Source: Bythopirellula goksoeyrii
GTDB lineage: Bacteria > Planctomycetota > Planctomycetia > Pirellulales > Lacipirellulaceae
Length of the DNA stretch: 64,000 nt
Direction of reading: 5' to 3'
NCBI RefSeq assembly: GCF_008065115.1
Contig: NZ_CP042913.1
Location: 5,219,257 to 5,283,256, forward strand
Of the stretch, positions 1 through 8,499 are shown piece by piece. Within the stretch, counting starts at the first letter, position 1. Each line of letters begins with the position of its first letter. Made by a program: the position numbers and the translations under genes. The notes under the pieces are model-generated. The model was not told the origin of the DNA. It saw nothing but the letters and a program-made list of their open reading frames with translations, and made no database searches.

Positions 1-621
1 GTCGCCACCGAAGAAGGCGGCTGAGCTTTCCGGTGCCCACACCAGCCGCACATCGGTGTACTTCTTATAGCGATAGAGATGATACTTCGCCCCGCCAAAG
101 AGTGTAATCACATCGCTGCGGAGTCCCGTTTCGTCGAGCGACTCTTGCTCGATGACGGACATCGCTGCTCGGCGAGCCTTGTGGGATTCTTCCGCATCGA
201 GATCGTCGGCCACGGCATCGTTCACCCGATCTGTGACGTCTTGGATCGACACCAACTGGTTGAGTTCCAGGTCGGGAGCCTTCAGCTCGTTTTCAGGCCC
301 CGCGGCAAGGAATCCGTTTTCGTAATAGTTCGATTCCGGTGTGGAAAGTTTGTGCAACGTATCAGCTGCAACATGGTGGTTGGTGATTACGAGGCCGTTG
401 CTAGAAACGAACGACGCCGATCCTCCTGAGCTAAACCGTACGCTGGAAAGCATAATATGGTCGGCCCACTCTTGCGTGGGATCGAAATCGTATTCTTGCT
501 TAAGAATCTCGTGGGGCAGGTCGTTGAAAAGCCACATCCCCTCTCCCGCTTGCACGTGAGGCGCAGAATGGAGACAGGCGAGCACGGAAACGTAACTAAG
601 GTTTAGAAAGGATCGGGTCAT
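1..621 (-). CDS. S46-family serine peptidase, N-terminal part (cut by the window edge)
   Basis: The minus strand reads open from an ATG at 621 to the left edge (207 codons, no stop), so the C-terminus is missing. The product starts with a short hydrophobic segment that could be a signal peptide, then GEGMWLFNDLP, which resembles the start of mature DPP7/DPP11-type dipeptidyl-peptidases. At about residues 63-85 it has SSGGSASFVSSNGLVITNHH, matching the family block that carries the catalytic histidine (NHH, residues 81-83). The catalytic serine lies in the missing half. Family members are periplasmic exopeptidases releasing dipeptides from peptides. No operon partner is visible; the next gene starts divergently at 1245. 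The family call rests on the GMW and NHH blocks only. Confidence 0.82.
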   Translation of the reverse strand, partial: MTRSFLNLSYVSVLACLHSAPHVQAGEGMWLFNDLPHEILKQEYDFDPTQEWADHIMLSSVRFSSGGSASFVSSNGLVITNHHVAADTLHKLSTPESNYYENGFLAAGPENELKAPDLELNQLVSIQDVTDRVNDAVADDLDAEESHKARRAAMSVIEQESLDETGLRSDVITLFGGAKYHLYRYKKYTDVRLVWAPESSAAFFGGD

Positions 622-1244
622 GGGGATTCCTCGTCGGTGAATAGCAATTTAAGCCGTGTCGTAACGCGACACACGGTCTAAAGATCTATGGCGACTATCA
701 GGCAGAATGGTAACACAAACCACCTGATTTCCCCAAACCAAGAAGGTGCGGCTGCAGAATGCTTTAAGCAGGCCAAAAAATGCAGGCGCGGACGAAATCT
801 TCGGCCGCGCCTGCTAGCCCCCCTGGGTGTTTCGTGGCAGATGCGTTGCCGTTGAAGGCCACAGCACTGCTGTCAGATCGTATCTCGAGTGGTTGCTTGT
901 CGTGGGGGGCTGACCTCAGAAACACTCTCATTTTGACTATGAACTTATCGGCCTCGTGAGATTGCGGCTTTGGTAAAGTTTGATGGATAACTAGAATTTG
1001 CCGATTCGCGGCAGCCCAATTCGTAGGCGGGAGACAATCTCCCTTAGATTCCCCGCCTACGCGTCGCACTTTCCCAGGAAGCGACATCGCTAGCATTCGA
1101 CCGTGACAGCATGAACACCTGACTTTTTGCCGATTTCGACTCACAAACTTTGACGATTGCGCCGATTTTGAGGAATAACGGGGTCGGCGTGCGCCGACGA
1201 TTGACCCGTTGGTCCGCCGGCGTCGTGCAAAAAGGGAGTTCGCC
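622..1244. other. Divergent intergenic region with two hairpins
   Basis: This 623-bp stretch separates the S46 peptidase and the membrane module. I see no convincing gene; the minus-strand frame at 764-1294 lacks family features and runs into the real gene. Two structures stand out. CGTAGGCGGG (1022-1031) pairs with CCCGCCTACG (1052-1061), and within it GGGAGA (1029-1034) can pair with TCTCCC (1038-1043), so the folds are mutually exclusive. GTCGGCG (1183-1189) pairs with CGCCGAC (1192-1198) about 45 bases before the start at 1245. Promoters for both flanking genes should lie here, but none could be assigned. Confidence 0.5.
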
Positions 1245-2813
1245 GTGTCACGAGTTTCATCAATCTCCGAATGGCTGTTACGCCAATCATTCATCTGGGG
1301 CGGCCTGTCCTGTTTAGCTTTTTATGCGCTGGTCGTAGGCGGAAGTGAACCTGGGTCGACCGTCCAGCGCTACTTCGCTGGCCATTGGATCAACTACGCA
1401 ACGACCACGATCTTCTTCGTGGGATTGGCGGCGCTGGTGATCAAGATGCTCGGCCTGATGGTGCAATTCGCCACCCTGGACAACATCAAACTACCCGCGT
1501 CGGGAGCTAAAGGGCAGTCGGTCGATGAGACGCCAGCCTTGCTCGAAGGACTTGGAAAGCTCTCCCCTGCCCTGCAGAATTGCTACCTCGCCGAGCGACT
1601 CCGCAATGCACTGGAATACGTAGAACGTAAAGGCACGGCCGACACCATCGAATCGCATCTCCACCATTTAGAAGATGCCGACGCGACTCGTTCGCATCAG
1701 AGCTACTCGATGGTGCGAATCATTTTTTCCACTATTCCTATCTTGGGGTTCTTGGGAACGGTTATCGGTATCACCATGGCCATTGCCAAGCTGGATCTCT
1801 CGGCAGACGCGATGGACACGTCGCTACCCGCCGTGGTGGCCGGCTTGAGCGTGGCGTTCGATACCACGGCCCTGTCGCTGGTGCTCTCGACGTTGCTGCT
1901 CTTCGTAAAATTCTGCGTGGAGAAAGTCGAGAATAGGCTGCTGAGTTCCGTAGATACGTCGGCGGCCAAACAGCTAGTCGGCCGCTTCCAACGTTTGGGC
2001 ACCGAAAGCGATCCCCATCTGGCATCGATCCGCCGGATGTCTGAGCAATTGCTGTCCGTAGTACAAACTAGTGCTGAGAAACAAAGCGAATTGCTCCAGG
2101 CAACCATGGAACAGACAGGAAGTCGCTGGACCGAAATGCTCGATGGCACCGCGAACAACCTCAACCGGGTCATGGTCGGTGCGGCAGCCAGCTTAGAAGA
2201 ATCGTTTGCCGCTGCCGCCACCACCCTGGACGAAGCCCTCTCGGGGGCAGTCGTCGAAGGGCTTTCACGTCATGCCAAGGCGCTCAATCAGGGCGTCGAG
2301 CAACACGCCAAGAGCCTCGAAGAGACGCTCGTCAGGCATGCAGTGCTGCTCAACGAAGGGCTCGATCATCACACGACTTCACTCGCCCAGGCAGAGGCGG
2401 TTGTTGCCGAGGAAAATCGTCGCCACTTGGCTGAGGTGGAAGCGGCCGTCGGTGAAGCAATGCTCGTGGCCTCTAGTCGCCAGGAAAAACTGATCGCCAA
2501 GAGCGAACAGATCCTCCAAGAGATGCAGGCTGCATTAGTTGATTCGGCCAGCGCGACGGTTGCCCAGCAGGAACAGCTTTACCGCCAAGGTGAGGTACTC
2601 CTGAAGCTTGTTGAAGGCACGAGCCAGATCAAGCAACTCGAAGACTCGCTCAACGGCAATCTGAGAGCTCTGGCCGAATCGCACAACTTTGAGAAAACCA
2701 TCTCGAGCCTATCGGCCATCCTGCAACTGCTGGGTGCCCACTTAGGCCAATCGCTCGTCTCGGGTGATCATCTTGAGATGACTCCTCTTCGCACGCAGAA
2801 TAAGGCAGCATGA
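1245..2813 (+). CDS. MotA/TolQ/ExbB-type proton channel protein with long cytoplasmic coiled coil
   Basis: The GTG at 1245 is preferred over an upstream TTG at 1209 because AAGGGAG lies about 7 bases before it; the product is 522 aa. Four hydrophobic segments lie near residues 13-33, 48-73, 155-177 and 190-220. The third carries IPILGFLGTVIGITMA, the TolQ/ExbB core, and the fourth AGLSVAFDTTALSL matches the following channel helix. Known homologues form a pentameric ring that conducts ions around a B-subunit dimer. After the last helix about 290 residues of Ala/Glu/Gln-rich heptad-like sequence follow, predicted cytoplasmic, much longer than in ExbB or TolQ and similar in plan to the tail of ZorA. 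The stop overlaps the next ATG (ATGA). Channel family is firm; the driven process is unknown. Confidence 0.85.
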   Translation: MSRVSSISEWLLRQSFIWGGLSCLAFYALVVGGSEPGSTVQRYFAGHWINYATTTIFFVGLAALVIKMLGLMVQFATLDNIKLPASGAKGQSVDETPALLEGLGKLSPALQNCYLAERLRNALEYVERKGTADTIESHLHHLEDADATRSHQSYSMVRIIFSTIPILGFLGTVIGITMAIAKLDLSADAMDTSLPAVVAGLSVAFDTTALSLVLSTLLLFVKFCVEKVENRLLSSVDTSAAKQLVGRFQRLGTESDPHLASIRRMSEQLLSVVQTSAEKQSELLQATMEQTGSRWTEMLDGTANNLNRVMVGAAASLEESFAAAATTLDEALSGAVVEGLSRHAKALNQGVEQHAKSLEETLVRHAVLLNEGLDHHTTSLAQAEAVVAEENRRHLAEVEAAVGEAMLVASSRQEKLIAKSEQILQEMQAALVDSASATVAQQEQLYRQGEVLLKLVEGTSQIKQLEDSLNGNLRALAESHNFEKTISSLSAILQLLGAHLGQSLVSGDHLEMTPLRTQNKAA

Positions 2814-4756
2814 GCAATCGCAACGCAAGCGAGAACTCCGATTCAATTAGCCTGTTCCCCTTTCTTGCCGTGCTGCTGTGCACGATGGGGGCCTTGCTAG
2901 TGTTGTTGGTCGTATTGGTCCAGCGCGCAACTCGGGAGGGCCTGGTGGCCCAAATCACCGAACTTGCGCTGACTTCCGCTACTGAGTCAACACCACAGAA
3001 TCGCGAAAAGGCCGAGCAACTCCAGCAAGAGTTGGCGGACATTGCTGCGTATCAAGAGAAACTTGAGAAGCTTCGGCTGGAAGCAAACAAACGTCTGCAG
3101 GACGAACAACTTCGCTTGAGCCACTCTGAAGAGCACGCTAGACGGCTCGAAGAAGAGCTAGCCAGACTTTCCATCGCTGCGGCACAACTCAAGCAAACTG
3201 AGGAAAACCAGTCAGTCGATCAAGAACAAGCCGAACGCGAAGTAGCCCGCTTGGAAAAACTAGTTGCTGACACCAAGCAGCAGATCGAAGATCTCCGCGC
3301 TCAGAGTGGCGGGAAGCATTCCTTCGCAATCGTCCCCTACAAGGGCCCCAACGGCACCTATCGCCGACCGATCTACATCGAATGTAATAGTGAGGGTATC
3401 ACCCTGCACCCCGAAGGTATTAAGCTCACGGCCCAAGATTTCATCGCCCCCAACTGGCCGGGGAACCCACTGGCGGCAGCCCTGCGTGCTTCGCGGGAAT
3501 ATCTTAACAACAAGGCCGCCAAGGGTGGCGACTATACGCCGCCGGATCCTTATCCACTGATCATCATTCGTCCCGATGGGATCAAACAATACGCACTTGC
3601 CCGTGCGGCGATCACTTCTTGGGACTCGGACTACGGCTATGAATTCATCGACGAGGACATGAAACTCACTTTTCCCGAGGCAGCCGATCCGCAACTAGCC
3701 CATGCTCAGCAACATGCCGTGATTATCGCGCGGGACCGCTTGCTTCAATTGGCCCAAGCCGCCCCGAGTCGTTTTCGAGGCATGAAGTTGGGCGGCAGCG
3801 CGTCCTCGGCCTCAGGCGACGGACAGGTTGCTGGTGGTTACGGCTACGGCAGCACCGAACCTGATCGCTACGCCACCGGCGAGTCTGCTTCCGCAGGCGG
3901 TGGAGGAGACTATTCCACAGGTGAATTTAATTCTAAAGGAACAGGAACAGATTCAGGCACTTCACCCGGACAAGGTGACGAGAGTGTCGCCGAAGGTGGC
4001 CCTGGGGAACTACAAGGCAAGAACGGCGAATTGGCCGGAACTTCCGGCGGCGCATCGACTGCAGCCGAGGGAGATTCTCCTAATGGACCATCAGACTCAG
4101 GTACATCCCCAGGCGGGACCTCAGAACAACTGACCGATAGGAATCTAACCGGCTCTCGCTACGCCCAAGGTGGCTCACCCGGCAATGGAAACCCTGACGG
4201 CGCATCGGCTTCAGCGGATGGCGGCGCTTCCCAACAAGCCGACTCTTCTCAGCAAGCAAGTGCCGGTGGCTCTAACGCTTCGTCTCAACCGTCCACTGCT
4301 GGTGGCACTCCCACGATGAGCATGACGAACAAGCCCCCTCAGTCTATCGCCGCTTCCCAAGGTGCCAACTGGGCCGTCGAGCGCGGCAGTCAACACTCGG
4401 TTCCCATTCGCCGTTCGATCCGTGTGGTGGTGCGTGAGAATCAAATGGCGATCCTTCCCACGAGGAATGCCTTGCGGGGCACGGAGGCCACCGGACAAAC
4501 CATTTCACTCGATCAGCCCGTCGAGGATATTTCGCACGAATTCGTGGATGCCCTCCGCGAGCGGATCGATGAATGGGGCCTCGCCGGCAGCGGCATGTAT
4601 TGGCGGCCCGTGCTTGAGCTCAATGTCGCCTCCGACGCCCAATTGACGGCAGCACGAGTTGTCCACCTGCTCAAAGATAGCGGCGTCGATATTCAGCTCC
4701 CCGAAACTGCTGAAAACCCCGTCACAACAAATCCAACCGGTGGGGTGATGCGATGA
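2810..4756 (+). CDS. Large ExbD/MotB-like single-pass protein lacking the channel aspartate
   Basis: The 648-aa product has a short cytoplasmic N-terminus, one membrane helix (about residues 14-37, SLFPFLAVLLCTMGALL), a periplasmic coiled coil (about 62-165), a globular domain (about 170-328, starting FAIVPYKGPNGTYRRPIYI), a Gly/Ser/Thr-rich low-complexity stretch (about 329-530), and a final domain (about 536-648). The PFLAV motif aligns by eye with the PFIDV motif of ExbD, with Ala where ExbD has its proton-carrying Asp. The tail segment LNVASDAQLTAARVVHLLK resembles the end of ExbD periplasmic domains. Overlaps with both neighbours (ATGA at 2810 and 4753) indicate translational coupling. 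The ExbD-like assignment rests on topology, gene order and short motifs. I recognise no enzyme domain. Confidence 0.7.
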   Translation: MSNRNASENSDSISLFPFLAVLLCTMGALLVLLVVLVQRATREGLVAQITELALTSATESTPQNREKAEQLQQELADIAAYQEKLEKLRLEANKRLQDEQLRLSHSEEHARRLEEELARLSIAAAQLKQTEENQSVDQEQAEREVARLEKLVADTKQQIEDLRAQSGGKHSFAIVPYKGPNGTYRRPIYIECNSEGITLHPEGIKLTAQDFIAPNWPGNPLAAALRASREYLNNKAAKGGDYTPPDPYPLIIIRPDGIKQYALARAAITSWDSDYGYEFIDEDMKLTFPEAADPQLAHAQQHAVIIARDRLLQLAQAAPSRFRGMKLGGSASSASGDGQVAGGYGYGSTEPDRYATGESASAGGGGDYSTGEFNSKGTGTDSGTSPGQGDESVAEGGPGELQGKNGELAGTSGGASTAAEGDSPNGPSDSGTSPGGTSEQLTDRNLTGSRYAQGGSPGNGNPDGASASADGGASQQADSSQQASAGGSNASSQPSTAGGTPTMSMTNKPPQSIAASQGANWAVERGSQHSVPIRRSIRVVVRENQMAILPTRNALRGTEATGQTISLDQPVEDISHEFVDALRERIDEWGLAGSGMYWRPVLELNVASDAQLTAARVVHLLKDSGVDIQLPETAENPVTTNPTGGVMR

Positions 4757-5799
4757 GTAGACGCCCCATCGAAGAAGAAGATTCGGCCCAGGATTCATTC
4801 CTCGACATTGTCGCCAACCTCGTCGGCGTGATCATCATCCTGGTTATGCTGGTCGGCGCCAAAGCGACTCACGATGCCTTCAGTGGTAAGGAAGTAGCTG
4901 TTCCGGAAGAAAAGGTCGTCGTTGACAATGGCCCGGATGAAAAGGAACTTGAGGCTCAACTCAGAGCCGCCCGCTCAGGATTGTTTGAAGCACGACGGGA
5001 AGTGGAGCAACTCGCTACTCGGCTCATCCAAATCAAACGTGAAGCAGACGATTTCGACGCGGAACGAGTCAACCTGGCGATGCATCGCAGCGTGGTCGAA
5101 GAAGATATGGCCCGCCGCCGCGAATTGCTCGATTCTGAACACCAGCAGCAATACGATGTCCAAAAACAAATCGCAGAATACCAACTCACGCTCGACGCGC
5201 TCACCAAGGAACAGTTGGGCCTGCTCACTGGCCCTGAGACCGTCGAAGAACTCGAGAGCGTCCCTACTCCCTTGGCCAGAGAAATCGATGGCAACGCAAT
5301 TCATCTGAGACTCAAAAAGGGTCTGGTCTCGATCGTCCCGTTCGACGAACTGCTCGATGAAGTGCAGAATCATGTGGAAGATATTCGCCGCCGACTCCAG
5401 TCCAGCGACCACGTGGTTGACACCTTTGGCCCCATCGACGGTTACCGCATTCGCATGACGGTTAGTCGCGTGGCCGACCCCATGTCGATAGGCCACCGCG
5501 CCGGACAGATCATGCGAATCGAGTACGATCAGTATGCTGAGGTTTTGCCGACCTCCGAGGGGATCGGCCAAGACGTCGAACAAGCCCTCATGCCAGGCGG
5601 TTCGCTCTATAAATACTTACAAGATCACCGCCGCGTATCGCCTTCGGTGGTCGTTTGGCTCTACACGGACAGCTTTGACGATTTCCGCCTGCTCAAACGC
5701 ACGCTCTGGGAAATGGGTTTTTCGATGGCAACCCGCCCCATGATCCCCGGCGCCAACATCGGCGCCTCACCACACGGCACCAAAGCGGCGGCGCAGTAA
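4753..5799 (+). CDS. ExbD/TolR-like single-pass protein with conserved channel aspartate
   Basis: The 348-aa product has an acidic N-terminus, one membrane helix (about residues 17-36) beginning FLDIVANLVGVIIILV, a periplasmic coiled coil (about 62-150), and a globular domain (about 165-330) ending in a Gly/Ala/Pro-rich tail. Asp18 at the cytoplasmic edge of the helix sits where ExbD, TolR and MotB carry the essential proton-binding Asp. The segment SVVVWLYTDSFDDFRLLKRTLWEMGF looks like the strand-helix end of ExbD-type periplasmic domains. It is the last gene of the 1245-5799 module and overlaps its upstream neighbour by ATGA. Its last 18 codons recur at 12527-12580. Partnership with the channel protein at 1245 is inferred; substrate and role are unknown. 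Confidence 0.72.
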   Translation: MSRRPIEEEDSAQDSFLDIVANLVGVIIILVMLVGAKATHDAFSGKEVAVPEEKVVVDNGPDEKELEAQLRAARSGLFEARREVEQLATRLIQIKREADDFDAERVNLAMHRSVVEEDMARRRELLDSEHQQQYDVQKQIAEYQLTLDALTKEQLGLLTGPETVEELESVPTPLAREIDGNAIHLRLKKGLVSIVPFDELLDEVQNHVEDIRRRLQSSDHVVDTFGPIDGYRIRMTVSRVADPMSIGHRAGQIMRIEYDQYAEVLPTSEGIGQDVEQALMPGGSLYKYLQDHRRVSPSVVVWLYTDSFDDFRLLKRTLWEMGFSMATRPMIPGANIGASPHGTKAAAQ

Positions 5800-5849
5800 G
5801 CAACGCCCTTCTTCCCATCATTTTGAATCGGCAATAATCCCTGACAGGT

Positions 5850-8399
5850 TCAAAGACGTTGACGATGCAAGCAACCGATCATCATTCCAAGGATTAGAAT
5901 GCTCGACGCATTTTGCTCCGGAACAGCTTGCACGGCTGCATTGAACGGGATACTACCGCCGAATTGACGTTGCCAGGCAAGGAAGTCGGCGCCGTCTGTG
6001 TCACCATCTCCATCGGTGTCAGAACCTAGTCCACCGAAGTCACCTTGCCATTTTATCAAATCCTCGGCATCTACATCGCCGTCACCGTCGAAGTCGGCTG
6101 AAAATGGAGAAACCACTTCCAGCACCACACTCGTTGCGGTGTATTCAACATTCCATAGCAGGTCGCCGATGTTTGGCAGATCTTCGCTGGCGAATGTGCC
6201 GAGTACGCTCGAGGCGGTAAGGATATCGAAACTATCCCCGATATTGGGGCTGAAACCTTCGATCAGCGCGACATCGAGCGTGCCATCAAGGTTGACGATA
6301 TTTGTAACGTCGAGGGCATCGTATTCGCTCCCGCGTGTCGTGCCGCCGATCTCTAATGAGAGTTCACCCCCTGCCAGTTGCGTGTAGCTGCCCGTGACGG
6401 TGGTGAGCATGATGTCGGGTCCAGGCACCAAAGCACCGCTTTGGTTCGTTAGATTGCCATGCACACCTTCGACTGTGACTCGTCCATCGAGAAAACTGAA
6501 TTGACCACTATCTGAAATGTCCATTTGCACCACTTCGATTGCAGCGTCATTGCGTAGAGTCAATGTACCCATCGATTCAAAGCGACCAATCGACAGCAAA
6601 CTTACCCTGAGCTGCGTCCCCATGCCATCGACGACCACTTCACCACTAGTACCATCGTTGCCAATATTGAGAGTATCAATCGATAAGTCGGCACCCAGAT
6701 TGAGTTCCAAAGCAGTATCGTCTTCTAGGGAGAAAGACGCAAAAGAGAAATCAAGCTGTGCTTCGTTGGTAGCTGTGAGCGATTTGGCAGCGGCTAATTC
6801 CAAGTAATCACCGCTAATTGTTGTCAATGTTCCACCATCGATAAGCATGTCTCCGTTCGCGTAGAATATTCCCCCATCGAGGTTGAGCGAACCCGTCGTG
6901 TTCACAGTGGTGAGGCCAATTCCAGTGGTGAATTGCCCGCCAATCAAATTAATTGCAGACGATCCAGTGCCTGTCGTACTACCAACAGCCAGTGTCGAGG
7001 CCCCCGTTTGAGTTATGCTAGCGCCGCCTGAAACGGTGATCGTCCCACTGCCCAGGGGCCCGGTGCTTACATTGATGTTCCCTGCGATCATACTCGCGTC
7101 ATTTTTGACATCCAAAAAGTCCATCGATTCGTCAATTAAAGAGGTCCCGATATTCAGTTCTCCGGAGATCGTGGCAGTCGCGGAGTCTCGGAGCGTAAAG
7201 CGATTCGTACCACCACCTTGGTTTTCGATCGGCACTCCGATGGTCACCGCAGGAGCGCCAAAAGTGGAGCCTAAGCCGCCAACGATCAACTCACCACCCA
7301 GGAATCCTCCGAGTACAAAGTGATCCGTAGCGATGACATCTGCACCAGAGTTGATTTCGATGCTGACACCATCGTCGAGAAAAGAGGCTCCCGCGAAATT
7401 TAGTTGGGCTCCGTTGGAAGCGGTCACAGAGCTATTAGCACTAAAACCCAAGAAGCTCGAATTGCCCTTATTGAACGTTCCCCCATTGATCAACAGGTCA
7501 CCTTTCAGACTCAGCACGCCATCATCAAGGTTGAGTATGCCTGTAGGCATAACGGTCGAAATGCCTGTGCCAGAAGTAAAGCGGCCACCCGAAAAAATAT
7601 TGAGCTCGCCCACACCACTGTTGGCACTACCAATGGTCAATGTAGTGCCGGGCAACATCTGGGAAATCATAGACTGCGCACCAGAAACGGTCATCGTGCC
7701 CGTGGCGCCGGAATCGACGGTTGCGATGTTGATATTACCGGTAGTCATTTCACTGCCACCATCGACCTCGACGGTACCCTTTGAGGTAGCAATTCCGGAA
7801 ACGCCAAGTTGAAGTGTGCCGTTTAGTCCGTAAGACGACCGCGCCTGCTCTGTAATCCGCAAGCTGCCTACGAATCCCGACGAACCGATTGATTGACTCC
7901 CCATGCCTTGCACGTTCAAAAAGGAGTTCTCTCCCCTTACTTCGACGATTCCATCGCCCGTGCCCGTGCCAATCGGCATCTGGTCGCCAACAAAGAGGCG
8001 TACAGGATTTGTTGCCGAACCAATGTTAAGCTTGCTGCTATTACGTACAATCACATCCGCCCGACCTGTCGTGAGATCTAAAGTCCGGGCGACAGCGCTA
8101 TCGCTCAGTAGCGTTACAACCCCCGCCGATTGAAAGATTCGATCAGCCGCTTCGTTCTGTTTGAGCGTGATTGTGTATTGACCAGCCTCATTTAGTTCGA
8201 TTTCGTCGCCGGGTCCCGGAGGGGGAGTGCCTGGCCCGCTCGTGACATTCCAGTTGCTCGATTCATTAAAATTTCCACTGATCGCGTTCCTCCATTCCAT
8301 GTCGTCGGCGTAGAGAGCACATGAATAAAACAACCATGGCAGTAAGACAAAGCACCCGGAAAGAGCGCGAGTGCCACACGCAACGAAAAGGCGATGCAT
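5850..8399 (-). CDS. Secreted beta-repeat adhesin-like protein with dockerin repeats and PEP-CTERM tail
   Basis: The ATG at 8399 begins a good signal peptide (MHRLFVACGTRALSG, a hydrophobic stretch, then CALYA), so I prefer it over the ATG at 8471; no strong ribosome site marks either. The 849-aa product is mostly Gly/Thr/Ser/Asn-rich beta repeats of the kind found in autotransporter passenger domains (LDLTTG, GTLTVSGG and LNIGT-like strands). Near the end come two EF-hand-like dockerin units (DFDGDGDVDAEDLIKWQ and DTDGDGDTDGADFLAWQ) that should bind Ca2+. The C-terminus VPEQ, a hydrophobic helix and RQR forms a PEP-CTERM sorting signal with Gln in place of the second Pro. Such proteins are exported and anchored by an exosortase not present here. 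It lies 100 bp downstream of its larger paralogue. Confidence 0.85.
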   Translation of the reverse strand: MHRLFVACGTRALSGCFVLLPWLFYSCALYADDMEWRNAISGNFNESSNWNVTSGPGTPPPGPGDEIELNEAGQYTITLKQNEAADRIFQSAGVVTLLSDSAVARTLDLTTGRADVIVRNSSKLNIGSATNPVRLFVGDQMPIGTGTGDGIVEVRGENSFLNVQGMGSQSIGSSGFVGSLRITEQARSSYGLNGTLQLGVSGIATSKGTVEVDGGSEMTTGNINIATVDSGATGTMTVSGAQSMISQMLPGTTLTIGSANSGVGELNIFSGGRFTSGTGISTVMPTGILNLDDGVLSLKGDLLINGGTFNKGNSSFLGFSANSSVTASNGAQLNFAGASFLDDGVSIEINSGADVIATDHFVLGGFLGGELIVGGLGSTFGAPAVTIGVPIENQGGGTNRFTLRDSATATISGELNIGTSLIDESMDFLDVKNDASMIAGNINVSTGPLGSGTITVSGGASITQTGASTLAVGSTTGTGSSAINLIGGQFTTGIGLTTVNTTGSLNLDGGIFYANGDMLIDGGTLTTISGDYLELAAAKSLTATNEAQLDFSFASFSLEDDTALELNLGADLSIDTLNIGNDGTSGEVVVDGMGTQLRVSLLSIGRFESMGTLTLRNDAAIEVVQMDISDSGQFSFLDGRVTVEGVHGNLTNQSGALVPGPDIMLTTVTGSYTQLAGGELSLEIGGTTRGSEYDALDVTNIVNLDGTLDVALIEGFSPNIGDSFDILTASSVLGTFASEDLPNIGDLLWNVEYTATSVVLEVVSPFSADFDGDGDVDAEDLIKWQGDFGGLGSDTDGDGDTDGADFLAWQRQFGGSIPFNAAVQAVPEQNASSILILGMMIGCLHRQRL

Positions 8400-8499
8400 T
8401 AGAATATTGATTCTTCGCAAAAGGCTTCCTCTGGAGTAGCTACCCGCAAATGGAGTTGACGACGCAATCATTTTGACGGCCTACAATCTCCACCGTTGG

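Noticed and set aside
764-1294. Minus-strand 176-residue frame
   Set aside because: Overlaps the start of the real channel gene and shows low-complexity composition without family features.
1245-5799. Zorya anti-phage system
   Set aside because: The tailed MotA-like protein recalls ZorA, but there is no OmpA/MotB-type peptidoglycan-binding domain and no ZorC, ZorD or ZorE gene nearby.
7333-7812. Plus-strand Pro-rich frames across the adhesin genes
   Set aside because: They are antisense shadows of Gly/Thr-rich repeats on the minus strand.
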